This document shows positions 26,738 through 35,143 of a DNA stretch of 64,000 nucleotides, one piece after another; positions within the stretch are counted from its first letter, which is position 1; each line of letters begins with the position of its first letter. The DNA lies in the NCBI RefSeq assembly GCF_000691225.1, contig NZ_JMSZ01000021.1, positions 45,764-109,763 of the forward strand, written 5' to 3'. The notes beneath the pieces were generated by a model. The model saw only the letters and a program-made list of their open reading frames with translations, was not told the origin of the DNA and searched no databases. A program made the translations under genes and the position numbers. This stretch comes from Nitrincola lacisaponensis (GTDB lineage Bacteria; Pseudomonadota; Gammaproteobacteria; Pseudomonadales; Balneatricaceae).

Positions 26738-28567
26738 TCAAGCAGTGACGGTTTTGGGGTTTTTAGGATAATAGCGTTCAGGCAAGGATGCCTGTCGGGA
26801 AAACTGCCGGGTATTCTTGTAAGGCATTTTCATAAACCCGGAAACGCCCAGACCGGTGATATCCGGCAGATGCGTGACAATACGTTGCAGTGCACCTGAA
26901 AACTCTTCTTCACGACTGGGGTCCAGCAGCACATAGTAATTGTGAATTTTAAGATGTGTCGGCAGCGACTCAAAAATAATCAAACCGGTATGACGTATGT
27001 CATTCAGCCGCCGGATTTCCTGCATGATAGTCGCCGGTAGTTGTAATTGCTCATCAGGATCATCGCCATCTTCAAAGTAAGAGTGATTGCGACTGTTGTC
27101 TTCTGTCAGCGGAGCCTGAGTCACCTCAAACGGGATCTCCATACCCTGCGGCGGGATAAATGGCTGATCCATGTCCTGGCGTTGCAAGTGCAGGGTGTTT
27201 TTGGCATCGAAAAAACAGCATTTGAATACCCCCTTGCGGTGTATTGCCCGAGAGAGGGTGACCAGCGTGTTCGCTGCGGCAATAAAAGGCTGTTTTAACT
27301 CGGGATTGTGCAGGTTAAGGCTGGAATCGATGTAGACTTCATCATCTTGCCAGCGCACAGCCATGCCGCCCAGTACCGGGTATTTACCCAGACGGCTGAC
27401 CGAGCACAGAAATGCACGTTCGGTTTTCCCCATACCGTGCATGAAGTTTTTATAGTATTTCTCCAGCTCCACATCCTTGACCTCAAACAGTGACTCAGGG
27501 TCGAGATGTGCTTCACGTAAAAAGCTTTTACGCGACGTATAGACAACACTTTCCATGTCATCATTGGCACTGTGTGTCCAGATCGGAATCAGTGGTTTTT
27601 CAGCAGGCTCATCCAGATCGGTGATCACCCATTTTTTCATATAGGCCATTTGTGACATTAAATAATCACCGGCCGCTCTTTTTTCATCATCTGCTCCTGC
27701 CAGCAGGGTTTGCAAGGTGAGTGCGAAGGCCTTTGGCAGGCCCAGTGCAGTGGCAGGAATCGCCTCATAGCCGTAACGGCAGCTCTGACCTGAGGCGAGC
27801 GCATAGAGTGTTCCAGCCAGACCCTGTTCATCAAAGCGCGGTGAGCTGAGTGCACCATTCAGCTGCTCTTCACCAATAAAGTAGACATCGCCCAGCTTGG
27901 CATTGGTCTGATGTGCCTGTTCATGGAAGAACAGTGTTCCCTGCTGTGCAACGGTCTGACCTTCTGCATCCAGTTGTGCAAACACACTGGAGCCCCAGTC
28001 GATTAGCTTGACTGCTTCTGTTTGCGGATCAAATACAATATTGGAGGGCTTGATGTCACCATGCACAATAGGTGCCGGTTCACCTTTGCTGTGGAACTGG
28101 CGCAGCACGCCGAGTACTTCAACCAGTTGAGCGGCTATCTTGATCACCAGGCGTGGTGGTAATCGCCCGACTTTCAGTGAGTAGGCTTCCAGATCCATAC
28201 CTGCAGCGCGTTCCATCATCAGGACAGACTGTTTGGAAATGCGCGTGTATTCACTGACAGCCGGGATATGAGGATGCAGCACCTGGCTTTGCATCCAGGC
28301 CTCCTCTTCCAGTCTGTCCTGTACGGCTTGTGGCAGGTTGATGCGGGAAAATTTGAACACATAATCGGTCAGATCCTGTGTTCGTCCCGCAAATACAAAG
28401 CCATACGCGCCTTTGCCGATAAACTCGATATCACTGAAGCCGAGCAGGTTGAGTTGATCCATGCACAGTTGTACCCAGTCTTTAATCTTTTGAGCGTCCT
28501 CATGGCTCATCAGGTAAAGTGACTGTTCTTCATTGATATAAAACTGTTGCAGCAAAGGTCGCGTCAT
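26738..28567 (-). CDS. Hanks-type protein kinase with unknown C-terminal region, in the bkd operon
   Basis: A 609-residue protein. Residues about 45-300 form a protein kinase: glycine loop GKGAYGFVF (51-59), candidate ATP lysine K72, catalytic loop HGDIKPSNIVF (169-179) and a metal motif reading DWG (190-192) in place of DFG. The APE motif is not obvious. Residues about 310-609 match no family I recognise and include VRWQDDEVYIDSSLNL and an acidic FEDGDDPDEQ stretch. There is no membrane segment, so it is cytoplasmic. It starts 11 bases after bkdB, with its AGGA site overlapping the bkdB stop, so it is likely coupled to bkd translation. Regulation of the branched-chain dehydrogenase by phosphorylation is an attractive but untested inference. 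Confidence 0.85.
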   Translation of the reverse strand: MTRPLLQQFYINEEQSLYLMSHEDAQKIKDWVQLCMDQLNLLGFSDIEFIGKGAYGFVFAGRTQDLTDYVFKFSRINLPQAVQDRLEEEAWMQSQVLHPHIPAVSEYTRISKQSVLMMERAAGMDLEAYSLKVGRLPPRLVIKIAAQLVEVLGVLRQFHSKGEPAPIVHGDIKPSNIVFDPQTEAVKLIDWGSSVFAQLDAEGQTVAQQGTLFFHEQAHQTNAKLGDVYFIGEEQLNGALSSPRFDEQGLAGTLYALASGQSCRYGYEAIPATALGLPKAFALTLQTLLAGADDEKRAAGDYLMSQMAYMKKWVITDLDEPAEKPLIPIWTHSANDDMESVVYTSRKSFLREAHLDPESLFEVKDVELEKYYKNFMHGMGKTERAFLCSVSRLGKYPVLGGMAVRWQDDEVYIDSSLNLHNPELKQPFIAAANTLVTLSRAIHRKGVFKCCFFDAKNTLHLQRQDMDQPFIPPQGMEIPFEVTQAPLTEDNSRNHSYFEDGDDPDEQLQLPATIMQEIRRLNDIRHTGLIIFESLPTHLKIHNYYVLLDPSREEEFSGALQRIVTHLPDITGLGVSGFMKMPYKNTRQFSRQASLPERYYPKNPKTVTA

Positions 28568-28578
28568 GCAGATCAGTC

Positions 28579-29763
28579 CTAGCGCAGATGGGCAAGCATG
28601 CTGACTGGGTCCTCAAGATAGGACTTCCAGTGATTGCAGAAGCGCGCCATGGTGGCACCATCCAGCACGCGATGATCACCCGACCAGCTCACCTGAATGA
28701 TCTTTCTGGCCTCTACTTCACCCTGTTCATTGAAGCGGGGCAGGGTTTGTATTTTACCCAGTGCAGCAATGGCGACTTCGGGGGCGTTGATAATCGGTGT
28801 CGCGACAGTACCGCCCAAAACGCCAATATTAGACAGGGTGATGGTGCCTCCTTTCATCTGCGGGTTAGTCAGTTTGCCTTGCCGGGCTGCATCAACCAGT
28901 TCAGCCAATTGCCGGGCTATTTCATACAGGGATAGATCCTGAACCCTTTTGATATTGGGAACGAGCAGTCCCGCAGGGGTATCCGCGGCAAAGCCGATAT
29001 TATGATCAGACTGGTAGATGATCTCGGTGCAATCTTCATTTACCTGGCTGTTCAGTAACGGATAGTGTGTCAAGGTCAGTGACAGGCTTTTGATGAAGAA
29101 GGGCATCAGGCTCAGGCGTATCCCTTGGGCTTCCAGACCAGGCTTGAGTGCAGCACGCACTTTTTCCAGTTCGGTGACATCAATTTCCTCAACGTAGGTG
29201 AAGTGTGGAATGCTGCTGGCTGAGGCCTGCATCTGTTTCGCCATTAGTGCCTTGATGCCACGAATGGGTTCTCTGGTCTGCTGAGCCGTAACCTGAGGTT
29301 TCAGATGTGCTTGCACATCTTCTTTATAGATCCGACCATTTTTACCACTGCCTTTGACATCGGTCAGGTTGATTTGCATTTCCCGGGCCAGACGTCTGAC
29401 AGCCGGACTGGCGACCGGTTTACTGCACAGCGCTGCCGTCTGTGGTTCAGGTGGGGGCTGAACTGCATCAGTGGGTGTTTCCTGTGGCATCTCTACAGGT
29501 GTCGGAGACTCGCCTGATGGGTCGCTTTCAACCTCAATTTCAAACAGCGGTTGATGTACTTTGGCGATGTCGCCTTGCTGATAATGCAGTTTGCTGATCA
29601 CGCCGGTGTACATGGAGGTGATCTCGACCAGCGCCTTGTCTGTCATCACATCAGCAACCGGCTGATCCTCGGTAATGGCGTCTCCTTCCTGAACCCGCCA
29701 TTCAACCAGTTCACACTCAACAATGCCTTCACCTATGTCGGGCAAAATAAAATCAATTTTCAT
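28579..29763 (-). CDS. bkdB: Branched-chain 2-oxoacid dehydrogenase E2 (dihydrolipoyl acyltransferase)
   Basis: The 394-residue E2 core transfers the branched acyl group from E1 to CoA. It has a single lipoyl domain at residues 1-80 (lipoyl lysine in DVMTDKALVEITS, K43), a Pro/Thr-rich linker, an E3/E1-binding domain at about 118-155 (SPAVRRLAREMQINL) and the catalytic domain with SWSGDHRVLDGATMARF, which carries the HxxxDG active site. It follows bkdA2 by 25 bases. A lipoamide dehydrogenase (E3) gene, commonly next in line, is absent; a protein kinase gene takes its place. Confidence 0.95.
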   Translation of the reverse strand: MKIDFILPDIGEGIVECELVEWRVQEGDAITEDQPVADVMTDKALVEITSMYTGVISKLHYQQGDIAKVHQPLFEIEVESDPSGESPTPVEMPQETPTDAVQPPPEPQTAALCSKPVASPAVRRLAREMQINLTDVKGSGKNGRIYKEDVQAHLKPQVTAQQTREPIRGIKALMAKQMQASASSIPHFTYVEEIDVTELEKVRAALKPGLEAQGIRLSLMPFFIKSLSLTLTHYPLLNSQVNEDCTEIIYQSDHNIGFAADTPAGLLVPNIKRVQDLSLYEIARQLAELVDAARQGKLTNPQMKGGTITLSNIGVLGGTVATPIINAPEVAIAALGKIQTLPRFNEQGEVEARKIIQVSWSGDHRVLDGATMARFCNHWKSYLEDPVSMLAHLR

Positions 29764-29788
29764 CGCTCACTCCATACTGAGTCAGATA

Positions 29789-30766
29789 TCAGTAATTCAT
29801 ACTGGCCAAAATAGCTTCATAGGTTTTCAGGTGGTCAGGCATATACTCTTTTTCCAGCGCGAGCGGAAAGGGGGTGTCCAGGCCTGTCACTCTCAAAATG
29901 GGTGATTCCAGATGCAGGAAGCAGGCTTCCTGAATACTGGCAGCTATTTCAGCGCCAAAGCCGGAGGTTTTCGGCGCCTCATGGTTGATGATTAACCGTC
30001 CGGTTTTGCGAACGGAGTGAGCCAGGGTGTCTCTGTCCCAGGGCAGCAGGCTGCGCAAGTCGATTAACTCACAGGAAATGCCATCTTTTTCGGCCAGTTG
30101 TGCGGCCTGTTCGATGGCTTCCATTTGCGCCCCCCAGGCAACCAGCGTGATATCGGAGCCTTCACGCACCACCTCAGCCTGGCCCAGGGGGAGTTGATAG
30201 TCCTCGTCAGGCACTTCGCCCACTGCAGCACGATAGAGCTTTTTCGGCTCAAAAAAGATCACCGGATTAGGGTCGCGGATACTGGCCAGCAGCAGTCCTT
30301 TGGCTTGTTCCGGATTGCGTGGTACGACGATTTTCAGTCCCGGTGTGTGGGTGAAGTAGGCTTCGGGTGATTGAGAATGATAGTGTGCGCCGTTGATGCC
30401 ACCACCATAGGGTGTACGAATGGTTAAACCACCCACATCAAACTGATTGCCGGAACGATAGCGAAATTTGGCGGATTCATTCACGATCTGGTCAAAGGCC
30501 GGAAAAATGTAATCAGCAAATTGAATTTCGGCAATGGCGGTCATGCCCTGAGCGGCGATGCCGTTGGCAAAACCGAGAATGCCCTGTTCAGTCAGGGGGG
30601 TATTAAAGCAACGGGCTTTGCCGAACTTTTCCTGCAGATGACTGGTAGCCCTGAATACCCCGCCAAAATGGCCCACGTCCTCACCAAAACACAGGGCCGA
30701 TGGATCTGTCGACATGGCAATGTCCAGTGCATTATTGATAGCCTGGAGCAGATTCATTTTACTCAT
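29789..30766 (-). CDS. bkdA2: Branched-chain 2-oxoacid dehydrogenase E1 beta subunit
   Basis: A 325-residue TPP-dependent subunit that pairs with BkdA1 to decarboxylate the 2-oxo acids of leucine, isoleucine and valine. Visible family elements are [48 protein letters not shown] and [19 protein letters not shown]. The C-terminal transketolase domain ends in [15 protein letters not shown]. The start at 30766 is preferred over a frame 36 residues longer; it overlaps the last 8 bases of bkdA1 and has GGAG upstream. Confidence 0.95.
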   Translation of the reverse strand: MSKMNLLQAINNALDIAMSTDPSALCFGEDVGHFGGVFRATSHLQEKFGKARCFNTPLTEQGILGFANGIAAQGMTAIAEIQFADYIFPAFDQIVNESAKFRYRSGNQFDVGGLTIRTPYGGGINGAHYHSQSPEAYFTHTPGLKIVVPRNPEQAKGLLLASIRDPNPVIFFEPKKLYRAAVGEVPDEDYQLPLGQAEVVREGSDITLVAWGAQMEAIEQAAQLAEKDGISCELIDLRSLLPWDRDTLAHSVRKTGRLIINHEAPKTSGFGAEIAASIQEACFLHLESPILRVTGLDTPFPLALEKEYMPDHLKTYEAILASMNY

Positions 30767-31949
30767 GATCGACTCTCCCTGCCGTTTTGCTGTAAGCCTG
30801 AGGATATTTGCGGATATGCTCAATGAGCGCCTGTTGTTGCTCCTGTAAATGCCAGGGCAACTGATCATAGACATCCGTAAACAGATCTCTGAGCGGTGGT
30901 GCCGGGACTTTTTCAGCTTTTTTCATCGCAGTCATGATCTGGTCGCGGTGCTGTTGTTTGCGCTGCTCATCGTCGGCCTCTGTCCACCAGTCTTGATGAA
31001 TCAGCCATTTCTTGAAGCGCATGACCGGGCACTTGGCGCGCCAGGTGTCTTCTTCAGACTTGTTGCGATAGCCGCTGGGATCATCTGAACTGGAATGTGC
31101 GCCTAAACGATAGGTCATCGCCTCAATCAGTACCGGCTGGTGCTGTTCCACGGCCAGTTTGCGTGCTTCCTGGGTGGCTTTCAGTACGGCCAGAACATCA
31201 TTGCCGTCGACCCGCAGGGTTTTCAGACCATAGCCGATACCACGCGGGGCAATTCCGTCACCGGCATACTGTTCGTGTGCTGGCGTGGAAATGGCATAGC
31301 CATTATTGCGACAGAAAAAAATTACCGGTACCTTGAAAACACCCGCCATGTTCAAGGCTGCATGAAAGTCACCTTCTGAGGCGGCACCTTCACCGAAGTA
31401 ACAGATGACACAGTTGGGTTTCTGCTGTGCTTTTAGCGCAAAAGCATATCCGGTGGCTTGCGGCAGTTGAGTACCCAGAGGAGACGACACGGTCATGTAA
31501 TGCAGTTGCCGTGAGCCGTAATGAATCGGCATCTGACGGCCTTTGCCCAGATCCTGCTCGTTAGAGAAAATCTGGTTCATGAACTGATCAGGTGTAAAGC
31601 CGCGGAAGGCGAGGGCGCCTTGCTCGCGATACTGCGCCATGATCATATCATCATCCTGCAGGGCTGCGGTGCTGCCGATATCCGCCGCTTCTTCACCGGT
31701 TTCAGTCATATAAAAACTGATACGACCCTGACGTTGTGAGGCGAGCATGCGCTCGTCAAGTGCGCGGATAAACAGGAAGGTGTCGTAGATCTTTAATGCC
31801 AGGGTTTTATCCAGAACAGGCAGGACGGCATCGCTGTAGGGGGTACCATCTTCTTGCAGTATTCGCAGGGTAGGAATTTGCAAGGCAGAGGCGTCAACAA
31901 ATACCGAATCATGCACGATATGTGCATCGGTCAGACGTTTGTCACTCAT
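30759..31949 (-). CDS. bkdA1: Branched-chain 2-oxoacid dehydrogenase E1 alpha subunit
   Basis: The 396-residue alpha subunit binds thiamine diphosphate: [20 protein letters not shown] followed by [11 protein letters not shown] forms the GDG-NN type motif in the BCKDH version ([13 protein letters not shown]). The segment [16 protein letters not shown] is the region that in mammalian E1 alpha carries the regulatory phosphorylation serines, and here it contains three serines in a row. It is the first gene of the bkd operon, with a 7-bp inverted repeat 29 bases upstream of its ATG. A kinase lies at the other end of the same operon. Confidence 0.95.
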   Translation of the reverse strand: MSDKRLTDAHIVHDSVFVDASALQIPTLRILQEDGTPYSDAVLPVLDKTLALKIYDTFLFIRALDERMLASQRQGRISFYMTETGEEAADIGSTAALQDDDMIMAQYREQGALAFRGFTPDQFMNQIFSNEQDLGKGRQMPIHYGSRQLHYMTVSSPLGTQLPQATGYAFALKAQQKPNCVICYFGEGAASEGDFHAALNMAGVFKVPVIFFCRNNGYAISTPAHEQYAGDGIAPRGIGYGLKTLRVDGNDVLAVLKATQEARKLAVEQHQPVLIEAMTYRLGAHSSSDDPSGYRNKSEEDTWRAKCPVMRFKKWLIHQDWWTEADDEQRKQQHRDQIMTAMKKAEKVPAPPLRDLFTDVYDQLPWHLQEQQQALIEHIRKYPQAYSKTAGRVDHE

Positions 31950-31977
31950 ATTGAACCTTTTTGTTTTTATTGTTCGT

Positions 31978-31996
31978 TAATTGATTGTGTCAATTA
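31978..31996. promoter_or_regulatory. Candidate operator of the bkd operon
   Basis: TAATTGA and TCAATTA form a perfect 7-bp inverted repeat with a 5-base spacer, 29 bases before the bkdA1 start in the divergent gap with the hydrolase gene. It is unlike the LiuR-type sites, so bkd is probably under a different regulator, perhaps an Lrp/BkdR-type protein encoded elsewhere. Confidence 0.4.
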
Positions 31997-32148
31997 CTCA
32001 CTCGGGCCACCAGGATCACTCATGGCCTGTCTTGAAATGTAGCTATCTCTGTTGATCTTGTAAAGCGTTGAGTTATAGTCACTAGTCCGCCAGCCAGAGA
32101 CAAACTGCCGCTGCAAGATCGGGGCAGGGTTAAACAAACCAGGACTGT

Positions 32149-32970
32149 ATGAGGATTATTTTGGATACTTCTTTGGACCATTCGGATGGCAATGCAACCC
32201 AGGTGAAAGAGCATTTTGTTGAGGTGCCAGGAGGTCAGGTGTATGTGTGTAGCTGGACACCTGCCGTCATTGAGTCGAAGGTTCCGATTATTCTGTTGCA
32301 TGATTCACTGGGCAGTGTGGCGCAGTGGCGCAGCTTTCCGCTGCACTTGTCAGAGCGCATGAAGCGTCGCGTCTATGCCTATGATCGCTTGGGATTTGGT
32401 CGGTCATCTGCACGTCAATGCTTGCCGTCCTACGACTTTATTGTTGAAGAAGCCGAAGTGGTTTTTCCGGCGCTGTGCCAGGCGTTGAATCTTCGCCAGT
32501 ATTGCCTGGTCGGACATAGCGTCGGAGGGGCCATGGCATTGACCATTGCATCCTTCCATCACTCTGAATGTCAGGCAGTCGTGACGTTGGCGGCTCCGGT
32601 AGAGATTCATGAGCGGTTACTGGATGGCGTGCAGGCCGCCAAGCAGTACTTTGCGCATACGGAGTCCTTTAACAAGCTCAGAAAATGGCATGGCGACAAA
32701 ACCCGCTGGGTGCTGGATGCCTGGACTGAAACCTGGCTGGCCGATGATTTCCGCTCCTGGTCCATTGATCCCTACCTGCCCGGGATAGTCTGTCCGGTGT
32801 TGGCGTTGCAGGGTGATGCTGATGAATACGGTTCTGCCGAGCTGCCAGCCCGAATCGCATCGGGCATCAAGGGAGCCGGTCAGCATGCGACCCTGGCTGA
32901 TTGTGGTCATATTCCGCATGCCGAGCAAACGGATGCTGTGCTGACGCTGATTGAGTCGTTTTTAACCTGA
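32149..32970 (+). CDS. Alpha/beta-fold hydrolase
   Basis: A 273-residue protein of the alpha/beta hydrolase fold. The nucleophile elbow is VGHSVGGAMA (Ser at about 124), the oxyanion segment is LLHDSLGSVAQW, an acidic residue lies in LQGDADEYGS and the catalytic histidine in LADCGHIPHAEQ, completing a Ser-Asp-His triad. There is no signal peptide, so it is cytoplasmic. It is divergent from bkdA1 and converges with the DUF938 gene 4 bases after its stop. Esterase, thioesterase or C-C hydrolase activity are all possible; the substrate cannot be told. Confidence 0.85.
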   Translation: MRIILDTSLDHSDGNATQVKEHFVEVPGGQVYVCSWTPAVIESKVPIILLHDSLGSVAQWRSFPLHLSERMKRRVYAYDRLGFGRSSARQCLPSYDFIVEEAEVVFPALCQALNLRQYCLVGHSVGGAMALTIASFHHSECQAVVTLAAPVEIHERLLDGVQAAKQYFAHTESFNKLRKWHGDKTRWVLDAWTETWLADDFRSWSIDPYLPGIVCPVLALQGDADEYGSAELPARIASGIKGAGQHATLADCGHIPHAEQTDAVLTLIESFLT

Positions 32971-32974
32971 AGGA

Positions 32975-33598
32975 TCAGGCCTTCAGACCTTTTCGAAACA
33001 GGACAGACAGATTATTGGCAGGCATGGCATGTATGGCTTCACAATAAAGCCCTGCTGATTCAGCTAATGCACTGACCTGCTCCAGGTCACGAATACCCCA
33101 GGCCGGATTGCGTTCACGCAGGGATGCATCAAAGGCGAGGTTGCTTTCGACAGGCACCACGTCCTGCTGCCAGAAGGGACCATAGAGGTAGAGAATGCCG
33201 CCGTCTTCCAGCGTATGTCGGGCCAGTTGCATGAGTCCTTCAGCGGCATGCCAGGGCGCAATGTGAATCATGTTGATCGCCAACAGGGTGTTATAGGCGA
33301 TTGCAGGTGAGTCCGGTGTTGTCGTGGTGTCCAGATATCGGGCAGGCTGCAGTGCCGGATGAGGGTCTGCGTGTCGCCAGGCGTCAATACTGCCCAGCGC
33401 AGCCGGGTCTATGTCTGTGGGTTGCCAGTACTCGATGTTTGGCAGTTGATGCGCCAGATAGATGGCATGTTCACCTGTTCCGGCTGCTATCTCCAATACC
33501 CGGGCGGGCTGAGGCAGGTATTGCTGCAACACCTGTCGTATCGGTTCACGGTTGCGTTGGGTGGCCGGAGCCTTGAGACGAAGCCGGGGCTGGGTCAT
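32975..33598 (-). CDS. DUF938 family SAM-dependent methyltransferase-like protein
   Basis: A 207-residue protein of the DUF938 family. Motif I of a class I methyltransferase is clear (RVLEIAAGTGEHAIYLA, residues about 34-50), followed by YWQPTDIDPAALGSI and NMIHIAPWHAAEGLM. The N-terminal SAPATQRNR-like opening (here LKAPATQRNREPI) is a family hallmark. The target is unknown. It shares no obvious operon: a strong terminator of the ZIP gene lies upstream and the hydrolase converges from the other side. Confidence 0.88.
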   Translation of the reverse strand: MTQPRLRLKAPATQRNREPIRQVLQQYLPQPARVLEIAAGTGEHAIYLAHQLPNIEYWQPTDIDPAALGSIDAWRHADPHPALQPARYLDTTTTPDSPAIAYNTLLAINMIHIAPWHAAEGLMQLARHTLEDGGILYLYGPFWQQDVVPVESNLAFDASLRERNPAWGIRDLEQVSALAESAGLYCEAIHAMPANNLSVLFRKGLKA

Positions 33599-33632
33599 AT
33601 CGATTCGCTTATTCAGGTGAGGATGGTAAAAA

Positions 33633-33659
33633 ATTAAGGCCCAAATGATGGGCCTTAAT
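33633..33659 (-). terminator. Rho-independent terminator of the ZIP transporter gene
   Basis: An 11-bp perfect stem (ATTAAGGCCCA / TGGGCCTTAAT) with a 5-base loop is followed on the minus strand by a run of T residues. It lies 30 bases after the stop of the ZIP gene and isolates it from the DUF938 gene. Confidence 0.9.
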
Positions 33660-33689
33660 GTAGCTTAAAGCAGTACAGAGGTCATCCTG

Positions 33690-34583
33690 TCAAAGTGCGG
33701 TGTCAAGCAGCAGCATCAACACAAATCCCAGAATCAGACCATTGGTGGCAAAGAACTCATGGCCTTTGCGGTGTGATTCAGGAATGATCTCATGACTGAT
33801 GACAAACAGCATGGCTCCTGCTGCACCGGCCAGTCCCCAGGGTAACAGGTGTGTACTGAATTCCAGCAGCGTGGCACCGATGATCGCCATGGCGGGCTCA
33901 GCCAGGCCGGTTAATACGCCGATGCTGATTGCAAATACCCGGGTATAACCTGCTGCAATCAGTGCCATGGCAACGACAAACCCTTCGGGCATGTCCTGAA
34001 TTGCAATGCCTGCAGCCAGGCCATGACCCTCACCGGCGGCATAGGCCGCGCCGATAGCCAGACCTTCCGGAAAGTTATGCAGTGCTATGGCCAATACAAA
34101 CAGCCAGCTTTGGCGTAACCGGGTACTGGAAACACTGTCGTTCCCTTTGATAAAGTGCTCATGTGGTACCAGCTTTTCAATCAGCAACATCATAGCGGCA
34201 CCCAGCAATACGGCCAGCGCGACCTGGCTGGAGGACAGAAAGGAGCTGCTGGTTTGGCCCTGCATCATCTCCATGGAAGGAAGAATCAGTGAAAAAATAC
34301 TGGCTGCCAGCATCACGCCTGCACCGAAGCCCATCAGGCTATCGAGCATACGATCAGAGATGCGATTGGCAAAGACAGCCATAGAGGCCCCGATGGCTGT
34401 AGAGGCCGCTGCCACCATACCCGCGTAAAAGGCATAGCGAACCAGCTCGCGGGTCTGCAACAGCACGATCAGCTGGTAGGTCAGCAATGTCAGGCCGGCG
34501 ATCAGGATCAGGGCCCCCAGTATTTTGTTCAGTGGGAACCGGGAACCGCCTGATCGCGTCGGTGTCAGGATGCGGGTATTCAT
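33690..34583 (-). CDS. ZIP-family divalent metal transporter, Fur-box controlled
   Basis: A 297-residue inner-membrane protein with about eight hydrophobic segments. The ZIP metal-binding helices are seen as ALHNFPEGLAIGAAYAAGEG (membrane helix IV) and AIQDMPEGFVVAMALIAAGY (helix V), plus HEIIPESHRKGHE near the C-terminus. ZIP proteins move Zn2+, Fe2+ or Mn2+ inward. The N-terminus has an extra hydrophobic segment before the ZIP core, as in the GufA-like group. GGAG precedes the ATG by 7 bases. A near-consensus Fur box at 34603-34621 overlaps the promoter region, so iron uptake, or manganese uptake during iron lack, is more likely than zinc. Confidence 0.88.
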   Translation of the reverse strand: MNTRILTPTRSGGSRFPLNKILGALILIAGLTLLTYQLIVLLQTRELVRYAFYAGMVAAASTAIGASMAVFANRISDRMLDSLMGFGAGVMLAASIFSLILPSMEMMQGQTSSSFLSSSQVALAVLLGAAMMLLIEKLVPHEHFIKGNDSVSSTRLRQSWLFVLAIALHNFPEGLAIGAAYAAGEGHGLAAGIAIQDMPEGFVVAMALIAAGYTRVFAISIGVLTGLAEPAMAIIGATLLEFSTHLLPWGLAGAAGAMLFVISHEIIPESHRKGHEFFATNGLILGFVLMLLLDTAL

Positions 34584-34602
34584 TGGTGGACTCCCATGTT
34601 TA

Positions 34603-34621
34603 TCTAATAATAATCATTATC
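34603..34621. promoter_or_regulatory. Fur box before the ZIP transporter gene
   Basis: TCTAATAATAATCATTATC agrees with the classical 19-bp Fur consensus GATAATGATAATCATTATC at 16 positions. It sits 19 bases upstream of the start codon, where bound Fur would block transcription or initiation when iron is plentiful. Confidence 0.78.
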
Positions 34622-34690
34622 ATCTAAGATGGGCGATCTCACCAGTAGAATTGTGCTATACCCTGATTAAATTTTGGCTATCACCAGGTT

Positions 34691-35143
34691 TCAGAAATCT
34701 CCTGGGGCACATTGCAGGCAGGTCAGTCCAAGCGCGCGCCACTGATGCACCACACTGTCACGATCATCCAGTACCAGCCAGGGGTTGAAGCCTGAGTCAC
34801 GTATCTGCTGCAGCAATCTGGATTTAACCACTTCGTCTTTCAACTGGTCGTCACCTTGCTCGCGCAGGAACACCGCATCAAACGGAATCTCAAAACGGGT
34901 TAACCAGTCCAGTGTATGTTGACGGTGGCTGTCCGGGCGTCCACTGCAGATCACGATCTGCTGGCCCTGTTGCTTTAGCAGTTTGACCAGACGGCAGATG
35001 GACTCAATGGGCTGAGCACTGGCCATATGAGCAAAAAAGGGATCCCAGTGTTTCTCTTCGCCCAGTACCCAATGGTGAACGGCTTGTGGATCAAACTCAG
35101 CCAGAGTGCCATCCACATCCACAATAACGCTGTCTTTAAGCAA
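34691..35143 (-). CDS. HAD-family phosphatase resembling the polynucleotide kinase 3'-phosphatase domain
   Basis: A 150-residue HAD hydrolase. Motif I is VIVDVDGTLAEFD, motif II ICSGRPDSHRQHT, and motif IV LVLDDRDSVVHQWRALGLTC, whose ending CLQCAPGDF closely resembles the phosphatase domain of T4-type polynucleotide kinases. No kinase domain is attached. The best start is a TTG at 35143, 7 bases after GGAG and 8 bases inside the upstream gene; longer frames begin with an implausible Cys-rich stretch. It is the last gene of the Pho-box operon, where a phosphomonoesterase fits well. A nucleic-acid 3'-end repair role is the alternative. Confidence 0.78.
   Translation of the reverse strand: MLKDSVIVDVDGTLAEFDPQAVHHWVLGEEKHWDPFFAHMASAQPIESICRLVKLLKQQGQQIVICSGRPDSHRQHTLDWLTRFEIPFDAVFLREQGDDQLKDEVVKSRLLQQIRDSGFNPWLVLDDRDSVVHQWRALGLTCLQCAPGDF

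Noticed and set aside
26738..28567. Kinase gene as a pseudokinase
   Set aside because: The catalytic Asp, Asn and metal Asp (HGD..N, DWG) are all present; the F to W change in DFG is found in active bacterial kinases.
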